DNA of 64,000 nucleotides from Aedes albopictus (taxonomy: Eukaryota; Arthropoda; Insecta; Diptera; Culicidae): the NCBI RefSeq assembly GCF_035046485.1, contig NC_085138.1:21678440-21742439 (forward strand). Reading direction: 5' to 3'. Both the position numbers and the translations under genes were made by a program. Below, piece by piece: positions 54,959-64,000 of the stretch (the first letter of the stretch is position 1; each line of letters begins with the position of its first letter). The notes beneath the pieces are model-generated. The model saw nothing but the letters and a program-made list of their open reading frames with translations, did not search any database and was not told the origin of the DNA.

Positions 54959-57234
54959 GTAAAGAGGAGACGAAAGAACATGAGTATGGATTTGTTGCCA
55001 GGTATATAGTTTCTAGAGAATGATTTTCTTGTTTTGTATAGGTAGGAATTTATTTTAGTTTGCATCAAATATTTGAAATTTTCAACCAATCAATATCATA
55101 GATCGTTACACGAATAACACAACAAATTGTCTGACATAGAATTGTGATAGAGTGACAATACAAACGCAGAAAAATAATAGGTTTAAATTGACAAGCTTTG
55201 CTTAAGTATGTTATGAATAAAGTTTTCGCTTCTTCGCCAATTTTAGGATCATGCATATCGAAAATGTATTGATTTTCTCTTAAAAATAGTTACGATTGCT
55301 CATAATCGCACCTTTAGTTTTTGATTCGGCCGATCGTTTCGAAACTAATATTTGAAGAAATGTATAGTGATTCAGTGAGTTTTGCTGTTTTAACACGTAC
55401 ATGTTTGAGCCGGGTTTTCTACGCAGCAAGTAAAGCTTAGTTTCGCACATTTAGAAAAATGTCCAAATAAATAACTCGCAAAGTTCGTTCCGACAAGTTT
55501 CAAAATTATCGTCATCCGACGCAGATTCCGGTGAGAAGATGTGCGTATTGTCTAACCCGAAAAGAACTATTTGACGGTAATAAGTGACCACAAGGTTTTC
55601 TTTCTTCACTTTCCGGGCTGAGATCCTCCACTTTGAAAGAGCTGTGCCTCGCGTTTCGTTTTGTCGTGTATATTTCAAAAAGGCAAAAGAGTTTTGGTTT
55701 GATTGCTGTTTTTGAAAATGGTGGTCGTCAGTGGGTGGTTTAGTAAATATAAATTTATTGCATCTTGCTTTGCTTTATAGATTACCGTGCAAATGTTCAA
55801 TCGTCTAAAATATTTGTTCACACGTCAAACATCAAAGAAAGTAGCAAGTAAACAAACCGATTATTCCATGCACCACCCAAAAAGTGTAACCGACGCTTAA
55901 AATTTCTAGCAGCGAAACGAACCAATGTATGCTGAAACCGGTGGGAACATATTGTGGTGTGACAAAAAAATTCTGCAGGGGGTCGAATACGGTGCAAAAA
56001 AAGCAATAAAAATATAAATTAAATAAACGAGACATTAGGAAGAAAGTGTGCGAAATGGGTAACTTCACCGTCCACGCATCCTTCCCCCCTGTAAATTCGA
56101 GAAGTACCTTGCCGAAATAAAATATTCTGTACTCCAAGTATTTCGAAGAATCATCTTTGCGCGTAAATACAACGCAGTAGACCAGGCCGCTTTGATGCAT
56201 GTGTCATATCTCTGATATGCTGCAAGCATCAGTATTGACAAGAAAAGTAACACGATTGCTTTCCAGGGTGATTCCGCGTATGTATGAGATTAGATAAGAG
56301 TAGTAACGATTTTTCAAAGATGCATTGACTGTACCTAACTCAACTCAGATATCATAGAAACACTACAGTTATTTTGCGCAAACTTATCGCAGACTGTTAG
56401 AAGACAGCTTCTACTATGACCAGGATTCAAGAATCTTGACCTACGCGAAGTTGTAAAGGAGACAACTACGTTATAAATGTGTTGGAAATGCAAGGGATGT
56501 AATTATTCAATAAACCTAATTATTAAAAAAGATGCTCATAATCTCAAATTCAGATAAATTTCTTGCGAGAAAGGCAACATGAATATTGAAGAGATGGATA
56601 TTATTTTAGATAAACCTACAAGTCATACAGTAAGCAACAAACATATAATTTAAAAAAAGATTGCTTGAATTCCGGGATTAAATACAATCATAAATTACTG
56701 AGAAAATTATATCTTTAAACGCACCAAAACTGGTACAAATCTCCAAGGGAATTATTTATTTGAATTCAATTTTTACTAACAGTTTTCAGTCTTATCCAAA
56801 ACCCCATCTTTCATAATATGAGCACAAATTATTATACTGAATAAGATTTGCAATAACCCCATAGAAATACACAAAATATTGCGATGATTTACAGAAGTGC
56901 AAAAAACCGATGATGGTACGGAGAGAATAGAGACCACCGGTGCGCAAAGGCGACCGATCATTATTTTACTCACATGGAAACGAACGACCGGTGCGAAAAT
57001 GGGTTGATAACGAAAATAAAAATCGTTAACGACGTGCTGTTGCGTGTGTAGTATTAAGCCCACGGGTGGGCTTGGTCTTAACAGCGTAAACTGCTGATTA
57101 AATGTTATTCTGATTAAACGTCCCGATTGTCCAGGCAATCTCTGATTCATTCGCAAATTTCATGAAACATTTCAAATAGCAGAAAATCATGGCTTACGCA
57201 GCAGTTTAAACCAAGAGGTTTCCAACAATTTTTT

Positions 57235-57480
57235 TAGGGACAAGTAATCAATGATTACTTTCGATTTCTCTGAATAATCAGGTAATCACAAGTAATCATG
57301 GTAATCTGAAGTAATCATTAGTAATTCGAAGTAATCAATGATAATCCGTGGTAATCAATAATAATCAGATGTAATCAATGATAATCAAATGTCATCAACG
57401 GTATAACCAATCGAAGTAATCATGAGTAATTAGTTGTAAACACATGACAATCATAGGTAATCTAAGTAATGTCCGACCCA
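57235..57480 (+). repeat. Array of GTAATCA-type words
   Basis: There are about twenty irregularly spaced AGTAATCA, GTAATCAATGATAATC and similar words. No TIR or TSD was fixed. The pattern resembles the TTAATCAT-rich interior of the hAT-like element at 3125-3719 but the words differ. Confidence 0.5.
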
Positions 57481-57775
57481 GAAGGGTCACTGTGTATAGA
57501 TCCGTTTCGCACTGCTGTTTCTAGATCAATGGCATTCTGCAATATTAACGTTATTTGAAAATCTACTTACTTGTTCTGAGAACAAGTTCTGAGTTAGTAC
57601 AAGCCAAGCAGTCGACACTGAAAACGTCACAGATAGACCAAACTAGACTTTGTAGTACTAGAACTAATAAAACTTTTCTCGTTTTGCTAGTTTGAAGCTT
57701 TATGTTTAGTTTTCTAGTTGTTATCATTTAATTCTGCTAAAACACTCGTTAGCCAACTTGTTATTCTTAAACATG

Positions 57776-57860
57776 AATTCAGTAACAAATTTTTGAAAAC
57801 GACGTATAATCAATGGTGTAGCATTGATTATACGTCGTTTTCAAAATTTGTTACTGAATT
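57776..57860. repeat. Strong 40-bp hairpin with 6-base loop
   Basis: AAAACGACGTATAATCAATG and its complement flank the loop GTGTAG (57816-57821). The arms extend outward through AATTCAGTAACAAATTTT with only one extra T on the left. It has the form of a tiny foldback element or a small hairpin RNA precursor. Confidence 0.8.
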
Positions 57861-59221
57861 TAAGATGAATTGTAAAGTACTTAATGGTTGCCAGACTAGA
57901 AACTGCAGATGCGGTTCTTCAAGTGGTCATCCAGTAATCAGCTGTTATGTGAAATTATGGGACGATTAAAGGGCCTAACTGCTAGGGCCCAACTGAAAAT
58001 GGATCCATAAAAGGGCACAACTGATTTTGAAATTCGTAAAAAGGCCTGTCTGCCGTGCATGTGATGCTGTAATTTTTGAGAATTTTGTGCAAATAATGCA
58101 CACAATCATAAAGCAGACCTCCATGCGTGTCAATGAGTGGAATAGAATACTAAGAAAAGTCTTTCGTCTTTAAATAGGATCAACCAATCTTGAAGAAAAC
58201 CTTTTCATGCGATTATCTCAATGTTTACGTTTTGCAGATAGACCCTTTTCAAATGTTACGCTACAGTTACTTCGCACGGGCGAAACTACCGGGGTTGCCG
58301 AGGGTGCCAGGCACCCCCTAGAAATTGAATGCTTTGCTGTGAGATATAGGGAGATGAATGATGAATGGATGAACTAATGAATATTGATATGTAGTGCATT
58401 CCCTGGACAAAATCCGTAGTTTCGCTCATTGCAGTCAGTGAAGAGAATCAGACAAAAGAGGCACAAAACAAGCAACAAAGAAGGCGCGATGATTACTCTT
58501 TATCCCTACTGGTAACAGATAATGACATGATCTCGAATTTTTTTGTTGCGGGCAAAACGCCTATATAGAGTAACTGATTTTGTTTCGTAGTATTGTTAAG
58601 TTAAGTTACGTGTCTCTATCAGAGAGATTTCCAGTCCGAAACTGTTTCATCTATTTAGTGAAAGTGTTGTCTTTTAGACAAGATTTACTGCGACCGCCTG
58701 CGACTATATTGCTGAAAAATCTGAATAAACTTGTAATGGTATTCTCGGAAATAAAAGTAGAGGTTTTTTAAATAGGAATTGGTGGAAATATTTGCCAGAG
58801 CTCTTGAAGATATTTTCGGTGGAATTAACGTTACTATTCTCAATGGAATGTGCTCCTGTATGACCACCATGCCAATTTCTGCATGAATTCATCCAGGATT
58901 TTGGCGAAAATCACTGAATATTACTTGTGAATTTTTGTCTGAATTTCTGTAGGTGTGGTATTCTAGTTCAACACCTGGAAAAACTTCCTGATAAAATTAT
59001 TTGACGAATGTTTGGAAGAGAAATCTTCGAAATGATACCTTCCAGTAATTTTCAAAAATTGTGCACTATTTTTGACAAGAGTTTTTTTTTTAAAACACCG
59101 CCAAATACTGTTATGACTATTTTGTTTTCAACTGTTTTTGCTTTGCTTTGTTTTTGACATTGAAGCTTGTTGGAAACGATAGCTATCAACATTTATTATT
59201 CCCTGAAGAAGTTGCTGACTA
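57861..59221. other. No gene recognised
   Basis: Short frames only. Sequence at 58270-58320 is GC-rich (CGGGGTTGCCGAGGGTGCCA) but not structured in a way I can name. Confidence 0.35.
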
Positions 59222-60510
59222 CACGGAGAAAAATAATTAGTAAACGCAACCATTTTTTAGTTCAATTCAACCGGAATCTCAGTTTGAATATGGCACAAAT
59301 AAAATAATAGTTTGATTTTACTGACCGCGTTTGTTGAAACAAACTATGATTTCAGTTAACTATTTTGAAGGACTTCCAGTTAAATTCAACTAACCTTAGT
59401 TTGGTTTTACTATTTTGTTAGTTGATTCATTTTGACAGCTCTCGATCCAAACTGAAGTATTTGTTGTTTTAACAAACAAGTTCAGTTTGACTCTACCAAA
59501 GCTTAGTTTGAATGAAACCAAAAACGCCGGTTATATTAAACAACATATTTGTTGAACTGCATGACCCATCCTTCTCTTTATTTTGGAGAGAAAAAAAAAA
59601 CAAAAATAAAATCGTATGTCTATTTATTTAAATATAATTATTCATAAACTTGAGACAAAACAAACCTGAATCAAATCTTAAATACAAATGACACTTTTAG
59701 CGATATCCATCAGATTATGCTGCATTCCTCCAATCCGGAATATCGAAAGCGCTCGCGTGGTGTCTTCCGCTTATCCCATGGAGTTGTCGAAACGGAGCAT
59801 CTCTGCCAGAATAGACTGGATAGCCGGTTACAGTAAACGAATCTCCTAACATCCCACCGGTGGCCCCTTGCTTCGTCCAAATTTCTGCCAGGATCTGTTT
59901 TTTCTTCGTTTGCGGGAAGGCTCGTGGGTAGGTTGGCAGCATCTAACCTTCTCCTTGGTGGCATCTCTCTTATCACACCCTTCATTGTAAAATTTGCAAC
60001 AGAAGTGAAAAAACGAGTAAAACTTCGACATTAATTCACATTCGCTAAAAGGAATGGTTGAATACTTACTTGCTAGCTCTTGCTAGTTAATGTTGTCTTG
60101 GTTATCAGCTGAGAAAATAAGCAAATGTCTTGATTTTTTGTTAAAGATGAAAACAGTAGTCACTTGAGCACAAAATTGTTACAACTTCTGAGCTAGCGAG
60201 TCTTCTCGAGTGAAAATGAATCAGAGTAAAAATTGCATTTTTCTTTGTTCATCTGAATCAAAACAAACCGTATTTTAGTAAATGCAACCCGAACTTTTAG
60301 TAGAATTTACCAAGTTTCCGGTTTAAAACAACTAATTTGGCAGTTGTTTTTTGTTACTAAATGACGGTAGAAACAACTGTTTTACCGGTTCGTTTCAAAC
60401 AATAAACGTGGTTCAAAAACAACAAAACTACAATTCAAAACAACTATTTGTCCAGTTTGTAAATCAACAAACATGTTAGTTGATTCAAACTGTATAGTTT
60501 TTTCTCCGTG
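59222..60510. mobile_element. 1.29-kb CACGGAG element with TA duplication
   Basis: Ends are CACGGAGAAAAATAATTAG and TTTTTTCTCCGTG, with TA at 59220-59221 and 60511-60512. The arms are full of CAACTAA, GTTTGATT and TTAGTTTGGTTTTA words. The centre (59700-60000) is different in character, GC-richer, with an open minus-strand frame (WTKQGATGGMLGDSFTVTGY) that could be captured sequence. No transposase is present. Confidence 0.75.
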
Positions 60511-60851
60511 TACAACATCTGATGAAGGAGAAAACATGTCTGTTCGATTGCAGCTGGGACTTTCCAAACTTCCCAGATTTCCAGATACTCCAGTCATTAG
60601 CTACTCTGTAAACTCAATTACTTCCTCTGGAGTAAAGAATCCGCTCGAACATAAATGAGAAATTGCGCCTCGAACTATTTTTAGAATTGCTTCAAAAACT
60701 CTTCAAATATGGGTGTTTTCGCCACCGTAGCCTTGTGTGTTTGACGTAACTCGACTGATGTCAATGTGTTACCGTCCATATACGGTGGAGCTTTTGTTTT
60801 GGTGAGTTGAGTAGCGGAAAACCCCGGCTTCAATGATCCATTCCTCAAAAA
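60511..60851. other. No gene recognised
   Basis: The stretch between the CACGGAG element and the BEL/Pao LTR region has short frames only. Confidence 0.3.
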
Positions 60852-61138
60852 TGTTTGAATTGTATACGTTAACAAATACTAAAGGATTTCTATCACAATT
60901 GTCTAATCAATTCCTGTTTAATTTTCACCTTCTTAACCTGTGCGACCGAAAGTTTTCTTTCTCGCGACGAGTGAAAAACGCGTGGACTGTATTTCGATTA
61001 CTCTTTTATTCTGACGTCTGCAAAACTGATCGTGTGTGGGGAGATAAAAAAAAAAGAAAAACAATAAAAATTCAGATTGTACACTGAACGAAAAAGTGTT
61101 AGTCAATTGAATACAATAATCATGAAAACGTTCCAACA
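60852..61138 (-). repeat. Probable 3' LTR of the BEL/Pao element (inner end uncertain)
   Basis: On the minus strand a polypurine tract GGCGGGGGAGGA (61139-61150) is followed at once by TGTTGGAACG, a plausible LTR start. An AATAAAAG polyadenylation signal lies near 61000. The end is guessed at a CA near 60852. The partner LTR is outside the window. Confidence 0.5.
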
Positions 61139-61168
61139 TCCTCCCCCGCCATTGGATTTCCGGGAAAT

Positions 61169-64000
61169 TCAATCAGCTTCCGTCTTATCCTCATCGTCGT
61201 CCAACGGCAGTACGGCAACCTTAGCCGTCGATCGTTTGAAAACCCCTGATGTTGTCTTCACCGTCACTACTCGGGTTACTGCATCCTGTCCTGGGTGGGT
61301 ATCCACTATTCTTCCAAGTCGCCATTGTAGTGGAGGAACGTTATCCTCCTTGAGCAGCACCAAAACTCCAACCCTGATCACGGTGTGCTGCTTGGACCAC
61401 TTTCGACGTTCTTGCAACTCAGACAAATAAATTACCGACCATCGCTTCCAGAAGTCGGCGCGCATCTTCTGAATGTGTTGCCATCTAGAGAGGGTTCCAT
61501 GCTTGATTTGGTCGTAGGCTGGTTCGGGAATCGCAGTTATGGGACGACCGATCAGCAGATGACCGGGTGTAATAACGCTGTAGTCGTCTGGATCCGCGGT
61601 CTGAGGGACTAACGGCCGCGAATTCAAAATGCCTTCAATCTGCGTCAGAAGCGTGCTCCATTCTTCTTCAGTCAGCTTCGTATCTCCTGCAGTGCGCTTG
61701 ATCAGGTACTTAGCCGACTTGACACCGGCTTCCCATAATCCACCCACGTGTGGTGAACGAGGGGGGATGAAATGCCAGCTTATTTCCTTGGGTAGGCAAA
61801 ATCCTTGGATTGCATCGTTGGTCAGCTGTTGGTGCAGAAGACTGTAAAGCTCGTGGAGCTCCGAGCTTGATCCAGCAAAATTGGTAGCATTGTCACTGTA
61901 CATGTGCACCGGAATGCCACGTCGTGCGACAAATCGGTGCAATGCAGCTATGAATGCGTCTGTCGTTAGGTTTGATACGAGTTCGATGTGTACGCATTTA
62001 GTGACCATACAAACAAACAGCGCAACGTATGCTTTGCAATACACAGGCTTGCGTGGGTTGCCTTTGCGTACGAAGATTGGTCTGGCAAAATCAACACCAG
62101 TGCGTTCAAACGGAAGAGCCTGGGTAACTCTGCAGCGGGGTAAATCTCCCATGAAAAGCTTCGTCTCGGGAGGGGCCACTCTAAAGCATCGTACGCATTT
62201 CCTAATCTGCTTTCGGATTACGCTCCTTCCGTTGAGAACCCAATATCGCTGTCTCAAGACCGAGAGGGTTCCATTCGGTCCAACATGCAAGTTCTCCTGG
62301 TGAATCGCTTGGATCAGGATATCCGTGACATGATGATTGGCAGGAAGCACCGCCGGGCACCGCTGCTCGTATGAGACATTCGCATGCTTGATTCGTCCGT
62401 TCACTCGTAGTATGCCGCGACTGTCAATCCATGGATTGAGGCTTCGAAGTCTCCCAACGTACTTCTCGGTAGTTCCCTGCTTTTTTTGGACTTCCTGGAT
62501 ATCTGCTTGCAGCCGTTGTTGTTGAGCCATGTAAACAATGGCCAGTAATGAAGATCGTAGCTCCGCCACAGTTGGGTACGGACCACAGTCTCCTTCGGTG
62601 AACCGCTTCCTGGTCTTGTTGGCGAAACGGATCACGTAGGCAATCACCCGTTGTAATTTGCGGAAAGAGCTGAACTTCGCAATAACTCTGTTATACTCCA
62701 GCTCGTTGTCATCAGTCGCCACTACTGCGGCCACCTTCACTTCCGGTAGTTCGGCAATCTCCTCCATGGGGTCTTCTTCGTAAGCGCTTTGCTGAATGAA
62801 ATCTGGACCGTGCCACCAAAACCGATTTCCAATCAGGGCCTCCGGATACAGACCTCGGGAAACAAGGTCCGCAGGATTCGCGTTTGTGCGCACGTACTTG
62901 TAATCGTAGGTTGGTCGAGGGGTTAGTTCTTGGATGTGCGCCACACGATTCGCTACGTAGGTGTTGAGTTGGCTTGGCGACTTCAATAACCACCCCAGAG
63001 TGATGGTCGAGTCCGAGTACAGCACCTGTCGATCGAATTTCACCTTGAGTGCCGAAACTACCTTGACCACCAATCTTAACATCAGACGAAAGCCACAGAG
63101 TTCGAGTCTCGGAATTGTAGCCTTCGGTGCCAAGTGCGATTTGCTGATCAACAGATGAACTTCCACTGTATTATCCGCCATTATGCTACGTACATAGACG
63201 CAGGTACCATATGCGTCTTGCGAGGCATCTGAGAATGCATGCAACTCTAAAGCAACTCGTTCGGGTGCGATGACTCGACGTTCGATTTGTAGATCCATCA
63301 GGGCCCGTAGACCATCACGAAATTTGTTCCAGTTCTCTGCAACTTCCTTGCTCAGCTCTTCGTCCCATGATACCTTTTTCATCCACAACTGACGCATTAT
63401 CAATTTAGCGGTGACGCAAACCGGTGCTTGCAGACCCAACGGGTCGAAGGATCTGGCTATTTCTGACAAAATGTAGCGTTTCGATACCGGATGCGTCCGA
63501 TCAGTGGGAGCAATACGAAACATCAATTGATCGCTGGTAGGGCTCCACAAAATGCCGAGAGTCTTGATCAAATCGTTTACGCCATCCAATTCGTATGACA
63601 TCCGCTTCTCTCGGCGCTCTTCTGGTACAGTGTCAAGAAATTCGGCAGAGTTTGAGCACCACTTATGAAGCTCGAATCCTCCCTTCATCAGTAGCTCTTC
63701 CAGTTCAGTGCGGGCCAGCATCAATTCCTCTAGGGTATCAGCACCCGAAAGTGCGTCGTCGATATAGAAGTCGTTTTCCAGTATTTCTGCTCCACGAGGG
63801 TGGTCGTGCCCTTCATCACGAGCCAACTGCTTGAGCGTGCGAGTGGCCAAGTACGGCGCAGACGCCGTCCCATAGGTAACGGTCAAAAGCTCGAGTGTCT
63901 TGAGTGGCTCTGCGGGATCTGCTCTCCAAAAAACACGCTGATACTTTGTGTGGTCAGTATGCACCAGTATCATGCGGTACATCTTAGAGATGTCCGCCGT
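61169..64000 (-). CDS. BEL/Pao retrotransposon Pol, 3' half (runs off the window)
   Basis: The open frame of 943 residues is continuous to the window end and without stops. From the N-terminal side: RT palm with catalytic YIDD (ENDFYIDDALSG, about residue 95); RNase H (HAFSDASQDAYGTCVYVR, about 250); zinc-binding H2C2 region of integrase (about 545-600, HHVTDIL and RKCVRC); integrase core with DFARP, SDNATNF and the ESxGxGE-like VGGLWEAGVKSAK; and a C-terminal domain (LSRWQHIQKMRADFWKRWS, GVLVLLKEDNVPPLQWRLGR) typical of BEL/Pao. The residue after DFA is R where most relatives have G. It is transcribed from the minus strand; gag, protease and the 5' LTR are beyond 64000. Confidence 0.9.
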   Translation of the reverse strand, partial: TADISKMYRMILVHTDHTKYQRVFWRADPAEPLKTLELLTVTYGTASAPYLATRTLKQLARDEGHDHPRGAEILENDFYIDDALSGADTLEELMLARTELEELLMKGGFELHKWCSNSAEFLDTVPEERREKRMSYELDGVNDLIKTLGILWSPTSDQLMFRIAPTDRTHPVSKRYILSEIARSFDPLGLQAPVCVTAKLIMRQLWMKKVSWDEELSKEVAENWNKFRDGLRALMDLQIERRVIAPERVALELHAFSDASQDAYGTCVYVRSIMADNTVEVHLLISKSHLAPKATIPRLELCGFRLMLRLVVKVVSALKVKFDRQVLYSDSTITLGWLLKSPSQLNTYVANRVAHIQELTPRPTYDYKYVRTNANPADLVSRGLYPEALIGNRFWWHGPDFIQQSAYEEDPMEEIAELPEVKVAAVVATDDNELEYNRVIAKFSSFRKLQRVIAYVIRFANKTRKRFTEGDCGPYPTVAELRSSLLAIVYMAQQQRLQADIQEVQKKQGTTEKYVGRLRSLNPWIDSRGILRVNGRIKHANVSYEQRCPAVLPANHHVTDILIQAIHQENLHVGPNGTLSVLRQRYWVLNGRSVIRKQIRKCVRCFRVAPPETKLFMGDLPRCRVTQALPFERTGVDFARPIFVRKGNPRKPVYCKAYVALFVCMVTKCVHIELVSNLTTDAFIAALHRFVARRGIPVHMYSDNATNFAGSSSELHELYSLLHQQLTNDAIQGFCLPKEISWHFIPPRSPHVGGLWEAGVKSAKYLIKRTAGDTKLTEEEWSTLLTQIEGILNSRPLVPQTADPDDYSVITPGHLLIGRPITAIPEPAYDQIKHGTLSRWQHIQKMRADFWKRWSVIYLSELQERRKWSKQHTVIRVGVLVLLKEDNVPPLQWRLGRIVDTHPGQDAVTRVVTVKTTSGVFKRSTAKVAVLPLDDDEDKTEAD

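Larger units (their letters stand above)
53922..57080. mobile_element. TIR element, copy B of the 2.7-kb family
   Basis: It has the same termini as copy A (TTAGACCAAGCCCACTCATA and the inverted TAAGACCAAGCCCACCCGTG). It differs from copy A by a hAT-like insertion (54143-54958), by an extra segment at about 55757-56015 and by deletions near 56290-56380. Minus-strand frames at 55451-55678 and 55832-56200 are short pieces without a recognised domain. Confidence 0.55.

Overview
The window looks like mosquito nuclear DNA, most probably Aedes. The evidence is a spliced TFIIF-alpha gene with short insect-type introns, several tRNA-derived SINEs that resemble the Aedes Feilai type, RTE- and LOA-type LINE pieces typical of Aedes, BEL/Pao and Copia retrotransposons, and dozens of small inverted-repeat elements in AT-rich sequence. 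One run of 500 Ns (23001-23500) is an assembly gap. No bacterial genes, operons or CRISPR arrays are visible.

Layout. 1-13 kb is a pile of repeats: the 3' part of a CACGGAG-terminated element, an LOA-type LINE fragment, several broken RTE-type LINEs on the minus strand (one carrying a MITE that carries a hAT-like element), a 2.8 kb inverted-repeat composite with a SINE inside, and an unusual ORF1-only LINE copy. 13.2-17.2 kb is AT-rich sequence with no recognisable gene. 17245-21634 and 35300-39687 are two direct copies of a 4.39 kb block. Each copy holds a small unrecognised basic-protein gene (+) convergent with a complete three-exon TFIIF-alpha (RAP74) gene (-). Between them lie small TIR elements, the gap, a 2.7 kb TIR element, a MITE, an RTE LINE split by a 2.4 kb insertion, and SINEs. 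40-47 kb is a hairpin element carrying a young, almost intact Copia retrotransposon, which itself carries two further insertions. 47.9-49.1 kb is a four-level nest of small DNA elements. 51.4-51.8 kb holds what looks like the first two coding exons of a host gene for a secreted protein (+). 52-60.5 kb is again mostly non-autonomous DNA elements. 61-64 kb is the 3' half of a BEL/Pao retrotransposon (-) running off the window.

How it works together. The only host functions I can support are RNA polymerase II general transcription (TFIIF-alpha, twice), an unknown basic small protein (twice) and a secreted protein (start only). Almost everything else is mobile DNA. Many insertions can be read with exact target-site duplications, which gives a relative order of events. 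The duplicated block may be a real tandem-type duplication or two haplotypes placed in one scaffold; the coding changes between the copies are mostly synonymous either way.

Limits. All comparisons were made by eye. Family names for LINEs and SINEs are from recognisable protein motifs or promoter boxes; small-element superfamilies are inferred only from TIR and TSD length.
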